DNA of 25,695 bases from SZUA-430 sp031413635 (lineage in GTDB: Bacteria > Pseudomonadota > Alphaproteobacteria > Micropepsales > Micropepsaceae). The translations under genes were made by a program, and so were the position numbers. The stretch covers positions 1 through 25,695 of the forward strand of contig JANOFM010000193.1 in the NCBI GenBank assembly GCA_031413635.1, in the 5' to 3' direction. Below are positions 13,737 to 21,511 of the stretch, in pieces; position 1 is the first letter of the stretch, and each line of letters starts with the position of its first letter. The notes beneath the pieces were generated by a model. That model was not told the DNA's origin. It was given only the letters and a program-made list of their open reading frames with translations, and did no database searches.

Positions 13737-14321
13737 TCAGCGCCCCGATTGCAGTGCCGCTCGCACTTGCTCCGCCGAAAACGCCATCGTGTTCGTCGTT
13801 CGCACAATATCGTAGCCGTTGTAGAAGCTCAGAGACACGCACAGCGCTCGCGGCTGCTTCGTCAAGTCATAGGCTGAACGGTATGGAATTCCATTGGCAG
13901 CCGGAATCTCGGGCCGTGCGACATAGACATAGGTGGAGTAGACGGGCCGCACGGATGCGTTGGGCCCACTTGCCCACGCCGCTCGCGCTTTTTCGCGTGG
14001 GACATCCCGGCGGATTTCCGTGTCGCCGAAGAACGGTGACGCCATCCCGGGCAGCTCATCGTTTGAATCGCAAAACCGCGCGTTGTCGATGATGTGCGTG
14101 ACGTCTTCGGACAGCAACTCGGGCCGCGAATAGAAGTCGACCCGTAAGGCGGCACCGCCGTGGCGAAACCTGTTGAGTTCGGCGGGCATCTCGTTGACGG
14201 AAACGCGGGAAATTCCAATCGGTGTCAGAGTGACCGAAGGACGAAGTGTGCCGCACCCGCCGAGCGTCAACCCAGCGACAACGGCTGCCGCCACCCACCG
14301 ACGCGTAGGCGCTACATTCAT
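13737..14321 (-). CDS. Uncharacterised lipoprotein downstream of ubiG
   Basis: I do not recognise a family. The 194-residue product begins with a basic n-region (RR at 7-8), a hydrophobic core and the lipobox LGGC at 20-23, indicating export and lipidation at Cys23. Beyond it there are conserved-looking aromatic/acidic segments (ALRVDFYSRPELLSEDV, ARFCDSNDELPG, ALCVSLSFYNGYDIV) and two further cysteines that could form a disulfide. The ATG at 14321 is chosen over the upstream GTG at 14333 because AGGTGG (14335 to 14330) lies 8 nt before it. It follows ubiG by 12 bp in the same direction, so it is probably cotranscribed. No functional connection to quinone synthesis is evident. Confidence 0.7.
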   Translation of the reverse strand: MNVAPTRRWVAAAVVAGLTLGGCGTLRPSVTLTPIGISRVSVNEMPAELNRFRHGGAALRVDFYSRPELLSEDVTHIIDNARFCDSNDELPGMASPFFGDTEIRRDVPREKARAAWASGPNASVRPVYSTYVYVARPEIPAANGIPYRSAYDLTKQPRALCVSLSFYNGYDIVRTTNTMAFSAEQVRAALQSGR

Positions 14322-14333
14322 TTGCGCTTCCAC

Positions 14334-15113
14334 CTATTTCACCGCCACCACCATATAGTTCACGTCCATATCCGACGACAGCATCCATCGTCCGCTCAGC
14401 GGATTGAACATGACGCCGGTCTCGCCCCCCACCGTCAACCGCGCCCGCGTCAGCGCCGTGTCGAGTTCGAGCGGCTTCACGAACTTCGCCCAGTCGTGTG
14501 TGCCCCGCGGCAGCCAACCCAGAATATACTCGCCGCCCACGATAGCCAGCACGAACGCCTTCGCCGTGCGATTGATCGTGGCGACGAACATCATGCCGGA
14601 GGGTTTCAGCATCGACGCGCAGCTCTCGACGAACAGGTTCAGGTCGGCGACGTGCTCGATCACCTCCATGTTCAGGATAACGTCGAACCGCTCGCCCGCG
14701 GCCGCCAACGCTTCGGCCGTCGTCGCGCGATAGTCGATGGCAAGCGACTGCTCCCCGGCATGTACGGCGGCCGTCTTGATGTTCTTCTCCGACGCATCGG
14801 CGCCAAGCACCGCAAACCCCAGCCGCGTCATCGGCTCGCTCAGCAATCCCCCGCCGCAGCCGATGTCCAAAAGCCGCAACCCCGCGAACGGCCGCCCCCC
14901 CTTCGCATCGCGCCCGAAATGCGCGCAGGCCTGATCTCGGATGAAGGCAAGCCTGACCGGGTTGAACTTGTGCAGGACCCCGAACTTGCCGTTCGGGTTC
15001 CACCATTCGGCGGCCAGGGCCGAGAACCGCGCGACCTCGGCGGCGTCGACTGTGGATGGTTCGCGTGTGACGGCTGACACGGGGGACAGAGCCTTGCTTG
15101 CGTTGCGTGACAA
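14334..15113 (-). CDS. ubiG: Ubiquinone biosynthesis O-methyltransferase UbiG
   Basis: SAM-dependent methyltransferase carrying out both O-methylation steps of ubiquinone synthesis. The 259-residue protein opens with STVDAAEVARFSALAAEWWNP, the typical UbiG start, then SAM motif I LLDIGCGGGLLSEP, GADASEKNI, and VILNMEVIEHVADLNLFV. The membrane-interacting and substrate segment AFVLAIVGGEYILGWLPRGTHDW matches UbiG/COQ3. The start is a TTG at 15113, preceded by AGAGG with 8-nt spacing; a downstream GTG would remove 11 residues. It is divergent from lysC across 74 bp, an arrangement widespread in Alphaproteobacteria. Confidence 0.95.
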   Translation of the reverse strand: MSRNASKALSPVSAVTREPSTVDAAEVARFSALAAEWWNPNGKFGVLHKFNPVRLAFIRDQACAHFGRDAKGGRPFAGLRLLDIGCGGGLLSEPMTRLGFAVLGADASEKNIKTAAVHAGEQSLAIDYRATTAEALAAAGERFDVILNMEVIEHVADLNLFVESCASMLKPSGMMFVATINRTAKAFVLAIVGGEYILGWLPRGTHDWAKFVKPLELDTALTRARLTVGGETGVMFNPLSGRWMLSSDMDVNYMVVAVK

Positions 15114-15121
15114 ACTCTTAG

Positions 15122-15126
15122 CCTCT
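15122..15126 (-). promoter_or_regulatory. Ribosome binding site supporting the TTG start of ubiG
   Basis: The minus strand reads AGAGG, 8 nt, TTG at 15113. No ATG is available before the conserved N-terminal segment, so this site decides the start. Confidence 0.5.
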
Positions 15127-15187
15127 AACTATACCGCTGCGCTGACCAATCAACCCCCAAACCCGAACCGGAACGCCGCGCGACGCC

Positions 15188-16405
15188 ATGCCCAGACTTG
15201 TCATGAAGTTCGGCGGAACGTCTGTGGCGGACCTCGAGCGTATCCGCAATGTCGCCCTCAAGGTTAAGCGCGAAGTCGATCGCGGCTACCAGGTGGCTGT
15301 CATCGTCTCGGCGATGGCCGGCGAGACCAACAAGCTCGTCAATTGGGCGCGCGAATTGTCCCCGCTTCACGATGCCCGCGAATACGATGCCGTCGTCTCG
15401 GCGGGCGAACAGGTCACGGCGGGTCTGCTCGCCATCGCGCTCCAGCATATCGGCGTGCCCGCGCGCTCGTGGTTGGGCTGGCAGATCCCGGTTTCGACCA
15501 GCGGCTTGCACGGCTCTGCGGCGATCATGGGCGTCGAAACGAAACAATTGAACGAGCGCCTCGATCAAGGCCACGTCGCCGTGGTTGCGGGCTTTCAGGG
15601 GATCGGCCCGGACAATCGCATCACGACATTGGGTCGCGGCGGCTCCGACACCAGCGCTGTCGCGATAGCTGCCGCGATCGAAGCCGAACGTTGCGACATC
15701 TACACCGATGTCGACGGCGTCTACACCACCGACCCGCGCATCACCGCCAAGGCGCGCAAGCTCGACAAAATATCTTACGAAGAAATGCTCGAAATGGCAT
15801 CGCTGGGTGCGAAGGTGCTGCAGACGCGCTCGGTCGAACTTGCGATGATTCACGGCGTGCGCGTGCAAGTGCTTTCCAGTTTCGAGGACTTGCCCGGCAC
15901 GCTCGTATGCGATGAGGACGTAATCGTGGAAAAACAATTGGTCAGCGGCATCGCCTACAGCCGGGACGAGGCGAAGATCACCCTGGTGAAAGTGCCCGAC
16001 AAACCCGGCGTCGCGGCGGCGATATTCGGGCCGCTCGCCGACGGCGGCGTCAATGTCGACATGATCGTGCAGAACACGTCGGAGGACGGCAAGTTCACCG
16101 ACATGACGTTCACGGTCGGCCGCGCCGAATTCGAACGCGCAATTCACATCATCGAACGTAATATTTCCTCGATCGGTTATCAGAAACTTCTGACCGACAA
16201 AAATGTTTCGAAAGTTTCCGTGATCGGCGTCGGCATGCGCGCCCACGCGGGCGTCGCCCAATCGATGTTCAAAGCTTTGGCCGAAAAGGGCATAAACATT
16301 CACGTAATTTCGACATCAGAGATCAAGATTAGCGTCCTGATCGCCGCCGAATTCACCGATGTTGCAGTGCGAGCACTGCACACGGCCTATGGTTTGGACA
16401 AGTAA
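15188..16405 (+). CDS. lysC: Aspartate kinase
   Basis: Phosphorylates aspartate, the first step towards lysine, threonine, methionine and diaminopimelate. The 405 residues match monofunctional aspartokinases with fused regulatory domains. The kinase part has KFGGTSV at 7-13, VVSAGEQVTAGLLAIAL, FQGIGPDNRITTLGRGGSDTSA and DIYTDVDGVYTTDPR. The C-terminal half has two ACT domains (KVPDKPGVAAAIFGPLADGG and VIGVGMRAHAGVAQSMFKALA), implying allosteric feedback by end-product amino acids. There is no strong ribosome site before the ATG at 15188. A second start inside the gene for a separate beta subunit is possible but not obvious. Confidence 0.97.
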   Translation: MPRLVMKFGGTSVADLERIRNVALKVKREVDRGYQVAVIVSAMAGETNKLVNWARELSPLHDAREYDAVVSAGEQVTAGLLAIALQHIGVPARSWLGWQIPVSTSGLHGSAAIMGVETKQLNERLDQGHVAVVAGFQGIGPDNRITTLGRGGSDTSAVAIAAAIEAERCDIYTDVDGVYTTDPRITAKARKLDKISYEEMLEMASLGAKVLQTRSVELAMIHGVRVQVLSSFEDLPGTLVCDEDVIVEKQLVSGIAYSRDEAKITLVKVPDKPGVAAAIFGPLADGGVNVDMIVQNTSEDGKFTDMTFTVGRAEFERAIHIIERNISSIGYQKLLTDKNVSKVSVIGVGMRAHAGVAQSMFKALAEKGINIHVISTSEIKISVLIAAEFTDVAVRALHTAYGLDK

Positions 16406-16458
16406 TGGGGCATAAGCCCCACGATATGACTGCGAATCTGCCGGACTAAGAATTCCCG

Positions 16459-18720
16459 ATGTCACCGCAACAAGCCGGCCCTCGTCTGCTTTTAAAGCGG
16501 ATGCACGACATCATGGTCGAACGCATCTCCGCCCAGGCGCGTCTGGACAAGCTCGTCGTCGCCATCGCCTCCAACATGGTGGCAGAGGTTTGCTCGATCT
16601 ATTTGGCCAAGCCCGGCGGCGTGTTCGAACTCTTCGCCACCGAGGGATTGAACAAATCGGCTGTCCGCAACACGCGCCTGAAACTCGGCGAAGGCATCAT
16701 CGGCGATATCGCGCGACACGCGCGCCCGCTCAATCTCTCCGACGCACCGGGCCATCCGAGCTTCTCCTATAAGCCCGAAACCGGCGAAGACCCTTATCAG
16801 TCGATGCTGGGCGTGCCGCTGCTGCGCGGTGGGCGCACGCTTGGTGTTTTGGCCGTGCAGAATAAGACGCATCGCCACTACGGCGAGGAAGAAGTCGAAG
16901 CGCTCCAAACCATCGCCTTGCTATTGGCCGAGATGGTGGTGTCCGGCGCGCTTGTCGATCTTGGCGAAATCGACGCCGGCCCCAAACGCGACCGGCCATG
17001 GCGCGGGCAGGGCGTTTCGTTCTGCGAAGGTATCGCCATGGGCCGCGCGGTGCTGCACGAACCGCGCGTCAAAGTGGAAAAGCTCATCGCCGACGACGTC
17101 ACCGCCGAGCGCCAGCGCCTCGACCGCGCCATCGCCGAATTGCGCGACGCCATCGATGCCATGCTCTCGGCCGACGATCACGTCATCACCGGCGAAACGC
17201 GCGACGTTCTCGAAGCCTATCGCATGTTCGCCCACGATCGCGGCTGGCTCAACAAATTGCGCGAAGCGGTAACGACGGGTCTGACTGCCGAGGCGGCCGT
17301 CGAACGCGTCCAGAACGACACGCGCGCACGCATGGTCCGCCAGTCCGATCCGATGTTGCGCGACCGCTTGCACGACCTCGACGACTTGGCCAATCGCCTC
17401 TTGCGTCACTTGACCGGCAAAGCCGACACCTCGGCGCACGAAACACTGCCCGCCGACACGATATTGTTTGCCCGCACGATGGGCCCGGCCGAACTGCTCG
17501 ACTACGACCGCTCGAAATTGCGGGGTTTGGTTCTTGAGGAAGGCTCGCCCACCAGCCACGTCGCCATTGTGGCGCGCGCGCTCGACATCCCGCTGATCGG
17601 CCGCATCGAAGACGTGCTCGACCAGATCGAACCCGGCGATTGGGTGATCGCCGACGGCGACACGGCGGAAATTCATCTCCGTCCTGCCCAAAACGTACGC
17701 GAAGCCTACCGCCACAAACTCGCCCTGCGCGCCCAGCGGCAGGCGACCTTCGCTGCGATGCGTCTGCAGCCCGCCAACACCAAGGACGGCGAGCACATCA
17801 AGCTTCTGATGAACGCGGGCCTGATCGCCGACGTGCCGCATCTGGAAGAAACCGGCGCCGAAGGAATCGGTCTGTTTCGCACCGAACTCCAATTCATGAT
17901 CTCGAGCCAAATGCCGCGCTTGAAGGATCTGGTCGATCTTTATCGCGCCGTGCTCGATGGCGCGGCGGGTAAACCCGTGGTGTTCCGAACGCTTGATCTC
18001 GGCGGCGACAAGGTCTTGCCCTATGCGCGCCCGGTCCCAGAAGAAAATCCGGCGATGGGCTGGCGCGCCATCCGCATGACGCTCGATCGCCCGGCGCTGC
18101 TGCGTTATCAAATCCGTGCCCTGCTGGCAGCGGCCCAAGGCCGCGATCTCGACCTGATGTTTCCCATGGTGGCCGAAGTGGCCGAGTTCCGCGTCGCCCG
18201 CACCTTGGTTGACCGCGAGCTGGAACGCCTCTCGCGCACCGGCGGCGCCCCCCCGCGCAAGGTGCGCGTCGGCACCATGCTCGAAGTCCCCGCTCTGGCG
18301 TTCCAGATGCCCGCGCTGTTGAGCTCGACCGATTTTATTTCGATCGGCTCCAACGACCTGATGCAGTTCTTTTTTGCCAGCGATCGCGGGAACCCCCGCC
18401 TCGGCAATCGCTACGATCTCCTGAGCCCGCCGATGCTTAATTTTTTGAAAGGAATTGTCGAGGCTGCGCGCGCCCGGGGGGTGCCGGTCACCTTGTGCGG
18501 AGAAATGGCGGGCCGCCCTCTCGAGGCGATGGCTTTGATCGGGATGGGGTTTCGCTCGCTATCGATGGCCCCGGCCTCCATCGGCCCGGTCAAGCAAATG
18601 GTTCTGTCGTTGGATTTCGGGCGTTTGGCGGCGTTCATGACCGGCTTGTACGGCCGATCCGATCACACGTTGCGCGATGCGCTGAAACAATTTGCAACCG
18701 ATCAGCGCGTGATGGTCTAG
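16459..18720 (+). CDS. ptsP: PTS Ntr enzyme I (PtsP), GAF plus PEP-utilising enzyme
   Basis: First phosphotransferase of the nitrogen-related PTS: takes phosphate from PEP and passes it to NPr, then EIIA-Ntr, to regulate rather than transport. The 753 residues show an N-terminal GAF sensor domain (about 20-160, LKLGEGIIGDIARHARPLNL, GVPLLRGGRTLGVLAVQN). An HPr-binding helical region follows. The phosphohistidine domain has H367 in EEGSPTSHVAIVARAL. The PEP-binding barrel (about 435-740) contains GIGLFRTELQFM, FRTLDLGGDKVLPYA, GTMLEVPA, FISIGSNDLMQFFFASDR and the active-site C680 in LCGEMAG. The GAF domain of PtsP binds glutamine in studied homologues. Its partners are not in this window. It follows lysC after 53 bp. 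Confidence 0.97.
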   Translation: MSPQQAGPRLLLKRMHDIMVERISAQARLDKLVVAIASNMVAEVCSIYLAKPGGVFELFATEGLNKSAVRNTRLKLGEGIIGDIARHARPLNLSDAPGHPSFSYKPETGEDPYQSMLGVPLLRGGRTLGVLAVQNKTHRHYGEEEVEALQTIALLLAEMVVSGALVDLGEIDAGPKRDRPWRGQGVSFCEGIAMGRAVLHEPRVKVEKLIADDVTAERQRLDRAIAELRDAIDAMLSADDHVITGETRDVLEAYRMFAHDRGWLNKLREAVTTGLTAEAAVERVQNDTRARMVRQSDPMLRDRLHDLDDLANRLLRHLTGKADTSAHETLPADTILFARTMGPAELLDYDRSKLRGLVLEEGSPTSHVAIVARALDIPLIGRIEDVLDQIEPGDWVIADGDTAEIHLRPAQNVREAYRHKLALRAQRQATFAAMRLQPANTKDGEHIKLLMNAGLIADVPHLEETGAEGIGLFRTELQFMISSQMPRLKDLVDLYRAVLDGAAGKPVVFRTLDLGGDKVLPYARPVPEENPAMGWRAIRMTLDRPALLRYQIRALLAAAQGRDLDLMFPMVAEVAEFRVARTLVDRELERLSRTGGAPPRKVRVGTMLEVPALAFQMPALLSSTDFISIGSNDLMQFFFASDRGNPRLGNRYDLLSPPMLNFLKGIVEAARARGVPVTLCGEMAGRPLEAMALIGMGFRSLSMAPASIGPVKQMVLSLDFGRLAAFMTGLYGRSDHTLRDALKQFATDQRVMV

Positions 18721-18894
18721 CTCACTTACGAGCGAGCGCGAATGATCGTCGGCAAGTCCATGTTTTGCAATATTTAACGGCCGCGAGCTTATAGTGCCTG
18801 CAGGTAAGCGCTGCCGGCGAATTGGCGAAGCATCATTGGGTCGCGTCGTCATTTCCATGTGCCGCCCGGCGGGGATGGGGTAAAAAGAAGTCAG
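18721..18894. other. Intergenic region between ptsP and the RodZ-like gene
   Basis: The stretch is 174 bp without a gene. It holds a possible promoter for the downstream gene, TTGCAA at 18765-18770 and TATAGT at 18790-18795. The spacing is 19 nt, longer than ideal. A GCTTA/TAAGC inverted repeat (18787-18791 and 18805-18809) encloses the palindrome CCTGCAGG just past the -10, so it could be an operator. I see no T-tract terminator for ptsP. Confidence 0.35.
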
Positions 18895-19965
18895 ATGATG
18901 AGCAACGTTGCGCAAATGCCGCCGGTTGAAGAACGCAAGACCAAGCGCCGCTTGCATCTGCGCGAGGTCGAACAGGGCTCCCAAACGCCGTCGATCGGTG
19001 CCACGTTACGCGCCGCGCGCCTCGCGCGTGGCGAAGAAGCGGCCGCCGTTGCGGCCAAGCTCAAAATGCGCCGCGATCAACTCGAAGCGATCGAAGACGG
19101 CGACTACGCGCGTCTGCCGGGTCGCACATACACGCTCGGCTTCATTCGTTCTTATGCGCGCCATCTCGAACTCGATGACAACGCACTGATCCAGCGCTTC
19201 AAGGACGACGAAAGCGCGGCCCAGGATGCGGACAAGCCCGCCGGCTTGGTTTTTCCCGAGGCACCTGAAGTAAAGCACGTACCGAACGGATCGATTTTCG
19301 TTCTCGCACTCGTGCTCGCGCTCGTGATCTACGGAATCTCATACCTGACGCTGCCCAGCCGGCAGTCGCCCACGGTCGCAAAAGCAAGCCCACCGGCCGT
19401 TTTGGTGCTGGACCCGGCGTCGCCACCGGTTGACGGGATACCTCTCGAGTTGCCGTTCGCCGCAGTGGCCACAAAGTCCGCCGCAACGACCTTTGTTGCG
19501 GGCGATGCGCGCTTGCCCGCTTCTGCTCTGCCTTTAGCCATCGCGCCCGTCGCCGTCCCGCGCGACGCCGAACGCGATGCTTTCGACGCCGCCGCTTTAT
19601 TTCGGTCCGCGACCTCTGGCGTCGTTGTTGCCGCTTCGCCCGAGGCGGGTTCTCAAACACCGTCCGAAAATGTGAACACAAGTTCACGCATCGTCCTGAC
19701 GGCGCTCGAGCCGACCTATGTGCGCATCAAGGATCCGCGCCAGCCTGAAGGAAAAGGGATCTTTGTCGATCGTGTTTTGAATACCGGCGAATCGGTCTCG
19801 GCGCCGCAACGCACCGGCCTTTTGATGCAGACGGGCAATGCCGGCGGTCTTCACGTTGCGGTAGACGGTCTGAGCGCCGGCGTGATGGGCCGGCGTGGTG
19901 AAGTGGTCACGCGAATTCCCATCGACCCTTCGTATTTCCTCAAGCGCGCGAACGCGACTCAATAA
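18895..19965 (+). CDS. RodZ-like membrane protein (HTH_25 plus DUF4115)
   Basis: Bitopic inner-membrane protein related to RodZ, the cytoskeletal adaptor that links MreB filaments to cell-wall synthesis. From the ATG at 18895 it has 356 residues. A basic N-terminal tail is followed by a Cro/C1-type helix-turn-helix at about 35-100 (TLRAARLARGEEAAAVAAKL, EAIEDGDYARLPGRTYTLGF, IRSYARHLELD). A single transmembrane helix is at about 133-153 (SIFVLALVLALVIYGISYL). A long Ala/Pro-rich periplasmic linker ends in a DUF4115 beta domain (VLTALEPTYVRIKDPRQPEG to the C-terminus). The start could also be the next codon, ATG 18898, or GTG 18859; the ribosome site is weak for all. In related bacteria ispG often follows, but here it does not. 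Confidence 0.85.
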   Translation: MMSNVAQMPPVEERKTKRRLHLREVEQGSQTPSIGATLRAARLARGEEAAAVAAKLKMRRDQLEAIEDGDYARLPGRTYTLGFIRSYARHLELDDNALIQRFKDDESAAQDADKPAGLVFPEAPEVKHVPNGSIFVLALVLALVIYGISYLTLPSRQSPTVAKASPPAVLVLDPASPPVDGIPLELPFAAVATKSAATTFVAGDARLPASALPLAIAPVAVPRDAERDAFDAAALFRSATSGVVVAASPEAGSQTPSENVNTSSRIVLTALEPTYVRIKDPRQPEGKGIFVDRVLNTGESVSAPQRTGLLMQTGNAGGLHVAVDGLSAGVMGRRGEVVTRIPIDPSYFLKRANATQ

Positions 19966-19971
19966 TTGCAC

Positions 19972-20002
19972 CGCGTGGTGCTTGACCCTCGAGGCCCACG
20001 CG
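19972..20002. repeat. Inverted repeat just after the RodZ-like gene
   Basis: CGCGTGG (19972-19978) and CCACGCG (19996-20002) form a perfect 7-bp stem with a 17-nt loop containing the palindrome CCTCGAGG. It begins 6 bp after the stop codon. There is no T-tract, so it may be a weak terminator or part of the regulatory region of the following TetR gene. Confidence 0.35.
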
Positions 20003-20022
20003 AACACCCTCAGGACTGACGA

Positions 20023-20054
20023 GTGATTCGCGGCGGGAGAAACTCGCGAATCAC
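20023..20054. promoter_or_regulatory. Perfect 10-bp palindrome, candidate TetR operator
   Basis: GTGATTCGCG (20023-20032) and CGCGAATCAC (20045-20054) are exact inverted repeats separated by 12 nt, so half-site centres are 22 bp apart, about two helical turns. It lies 26 bp before the preferred start of the TetR-family gene. That position fits autoregulation, but no binding evidence exists. Confidence 0.4.
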
Positions 20055-20079
20055 CGGGGCAATGTCCTTTGAGGGGCTC

Positions 20080-20733
20080 ATGACAAACGCAGAATCTGCG
20101 GAAGCGAACGCCGTACACAAACCACGCGCCGGCCGTCCGCGCAGCGTCGAATCGCGCCGCGCCATCATTCAATCGGCGATGCACATTCTTCAAAACGACG
20201 GCTATGCCGCGTTGAACATCGAAGCGATTGCCGCAAAGGCGGGCGTATCGAAGCAAACGATTTATCGCTGGTGGCCCTCGGCCGCCTTTATCGTCCTCGA
20301 AGCCCTGACGGCCGATATGCAATCTCAAGACGCCGTCGCGCCCGACATGGGCTCGCTCAAAGGAGATTTGTTGGAGCTTGTGCGCCCGACGGTGCGCGCA
20401 CTGGCGGCGCGCCGCGGCCCGGTATTCAGGGCCCTGATCGCCGAGGCCCAAGCCGACGCGAAATTCGCCGAAGCCTTCCGCGCGTCGCTGATGGCAGCGC
20501 ACCGCGAAACCGTCCGCGCCATCGTCGCCCGCGCTCAGCTGCGCGGCGAAGCGGCATTCGATACCGATTTGGAGCTGGCGGCAGATTTGGTCTACGGCCC
20601 GATTCTTTATCGCCTGCTCAATGTCCACGCCCCGCTCGACGAGACCTTTGCCTACAATCTGGTCGACGCGACGGTCGAATCGCTGCGTATTCGCGAAACC
20701 GGCGCACGCAGGGCCGCCGAAGCGGCGGAATAA
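20080..20733 (+). CDS. TetR/AcrR family transcriptional regulator
   Basis: A 217-residue one-component repressor. The N-terminal DNA-binding domain is typical: GRPRSVESRRAIIQSAMHIL, then AALNIEAIAAKAGVSKQTIYRWWPSAAFIVLEAL, with the recognition helix at SKQTIYRWW. The C-terminal ligand domain (PVFRALIAEAQADAKFAEAF, ELAADLVYGPILYRLLNVHAPLDETF) is of the TetR_C_11 type. ATG 20080 is chosen because GAGG lies 5 nt upstream and because the earlier possible starts (GTG 20023, ATG 20062) either overlap the palindrome or add residues the family does not have. There is no obvious divergent target gene; it may regulate itself and genes elsewhere. The ligand is unknown. Confidence 0.9.
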   Translation: MTNAESAEANAVHKPRAGRPRSVESRRAIIQSAMHILQNDGYAALNIEAIAAKAGVSKQTIYRWWPSAAFIVLEALTADMQSQDAVAPDMGSLKGDLLELVRPTVRALAARRGPVFRALIAEAQADAKFAEAFRASLMAAHRETVRAIVARAQLRGEAAFDTDLELAADLVYGPILYRLLNVHAPLDETFAYNLVDATVESLRIRETGARRAAEAAE

Positions 20734-20972
20734 GTTCGCACTTCAGTTGACGGTAGCGCGCGCACATGCCGGTGCGCGCGGGCCTGTCGCCTATCGCGCC
20801 GAACCGCCGCCAAACTCTTAAGGGATTTTTCACCACTATGGCCCCGAAACAGCGTCCGGGCGCGCGACTGCGCCGCAGGAATTTTCACTCAGGCGCGTTG
20901 TCCGCTTGCGCAGGGTTTATGCCGCGTTAGTCCCGCCATGCGATGCTCCTCCGGCAGGTTTCGTGGGGATAC
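20734..20972. other. Intergenic region between the TetR and response-regulator genes
   Basis: The region is 239 bp with no supportable gene. GCGCGCAC (20758-20765) and GTGCGCGC (20772-20779) form a strong 8-bp hairpin with a 6-nt loop 25 bp after the TetR stop. It lacks a T-tract but may end transcription. The 12-mer CGATGCTCCTCC at 20941-20952 recurs at 21404-21415, upstream of the histidine kinase. Confidence 0.4.
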
Positions 20973-21380
20973 ATGGCGCGCATATTGGTGATTGATGACG
21001 ACCGGCTGTTCGTTAAGTTGATGGTTCACGCGTTGACGCAGCGCGGACACGACGTGGAATTCGCTCTTGATGGCCTCGCGGGTTGCCGGGCGTTTGAGCG
21101 TTCGCGCTTCGACGCCGTCGTCTGCGACATCTTGATGCCCGAGCAAGAGGGCGTGCAGACCATAAGGCAGATGCGCCTCGATCGCTCGGACCTCGCCATC
21201 GTCGCCATTTCCGGCGGGTTGAGCGTCGGCGTCGTATCCAACGTCGATATTCTTAACATCGCAGGTAAAATGGGTGCGGACGTCACGGTGAAAAAGCCGT
21301 TCCAATTGTCGGAACTTTCCGCCGCGGTCGATCAAGCACTGTCGCTGCGTCGATCTGCCACTTCCGCCGCGCAAGCCTGA
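20973..21380 (+). CDS. Single-domain response regulator (CheY-like receiver)
   Basis: A 135-residue receiver domain with no output domain. The acidic pocket is at D8-D10 (LVIDDDRL), the phosphoacceptor is D52 in VVCDILMPEQEG, the switch Ser/Thr position lies in VAISGGLS, and the conserved lysine is in VTVKKPFQLSEL. ATG 20973 is preferred because it begins two residues before the first beta strand; an upstream start at 20943 would add ten non-conserved residues. Located 131 bp before a hybrid histidine kinase gene on the same strand, it is probably part of the same phosphorelay. With no DNA-binding domain it would work through protein contacts or as a phosphate shuttle. Confidence 0.88.
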   Translation: MARILVIDDDRLFVKLMVHALTQRGHDVEFALDGLAGCRAFERSRFDAVVCDILMPEQEGVQTIRQMRLDRSDLAIVAISGGLSVGVVSNVDILNIAGKMGADVTVKKPFQLSELSAAVDQALSLRRSATSAAQA

Positions 21381-21511
21381 AACGTGCGGACACTACGCAA
21401 TGCCGATGCTCCTCCCCGATAACAGCGCCAGCCCGAAGCATTTCACACACGGCGCAGGCGACGCATCTGCCGGCTATCGCGTTCACGTCGCAGCTAGAGG
21501 CTTCGTCGCAA

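Noticed and set aside
15125..16303. Open frame of 392 codons on the minus strand
   Set aside because: Antisense to lysC; low-complexity Asp/Arg/His composition and no domain.
16921..18138. Open frame of 405 codons on the minus strand
   Set aside because: Antisense to ptsP with no family signature.
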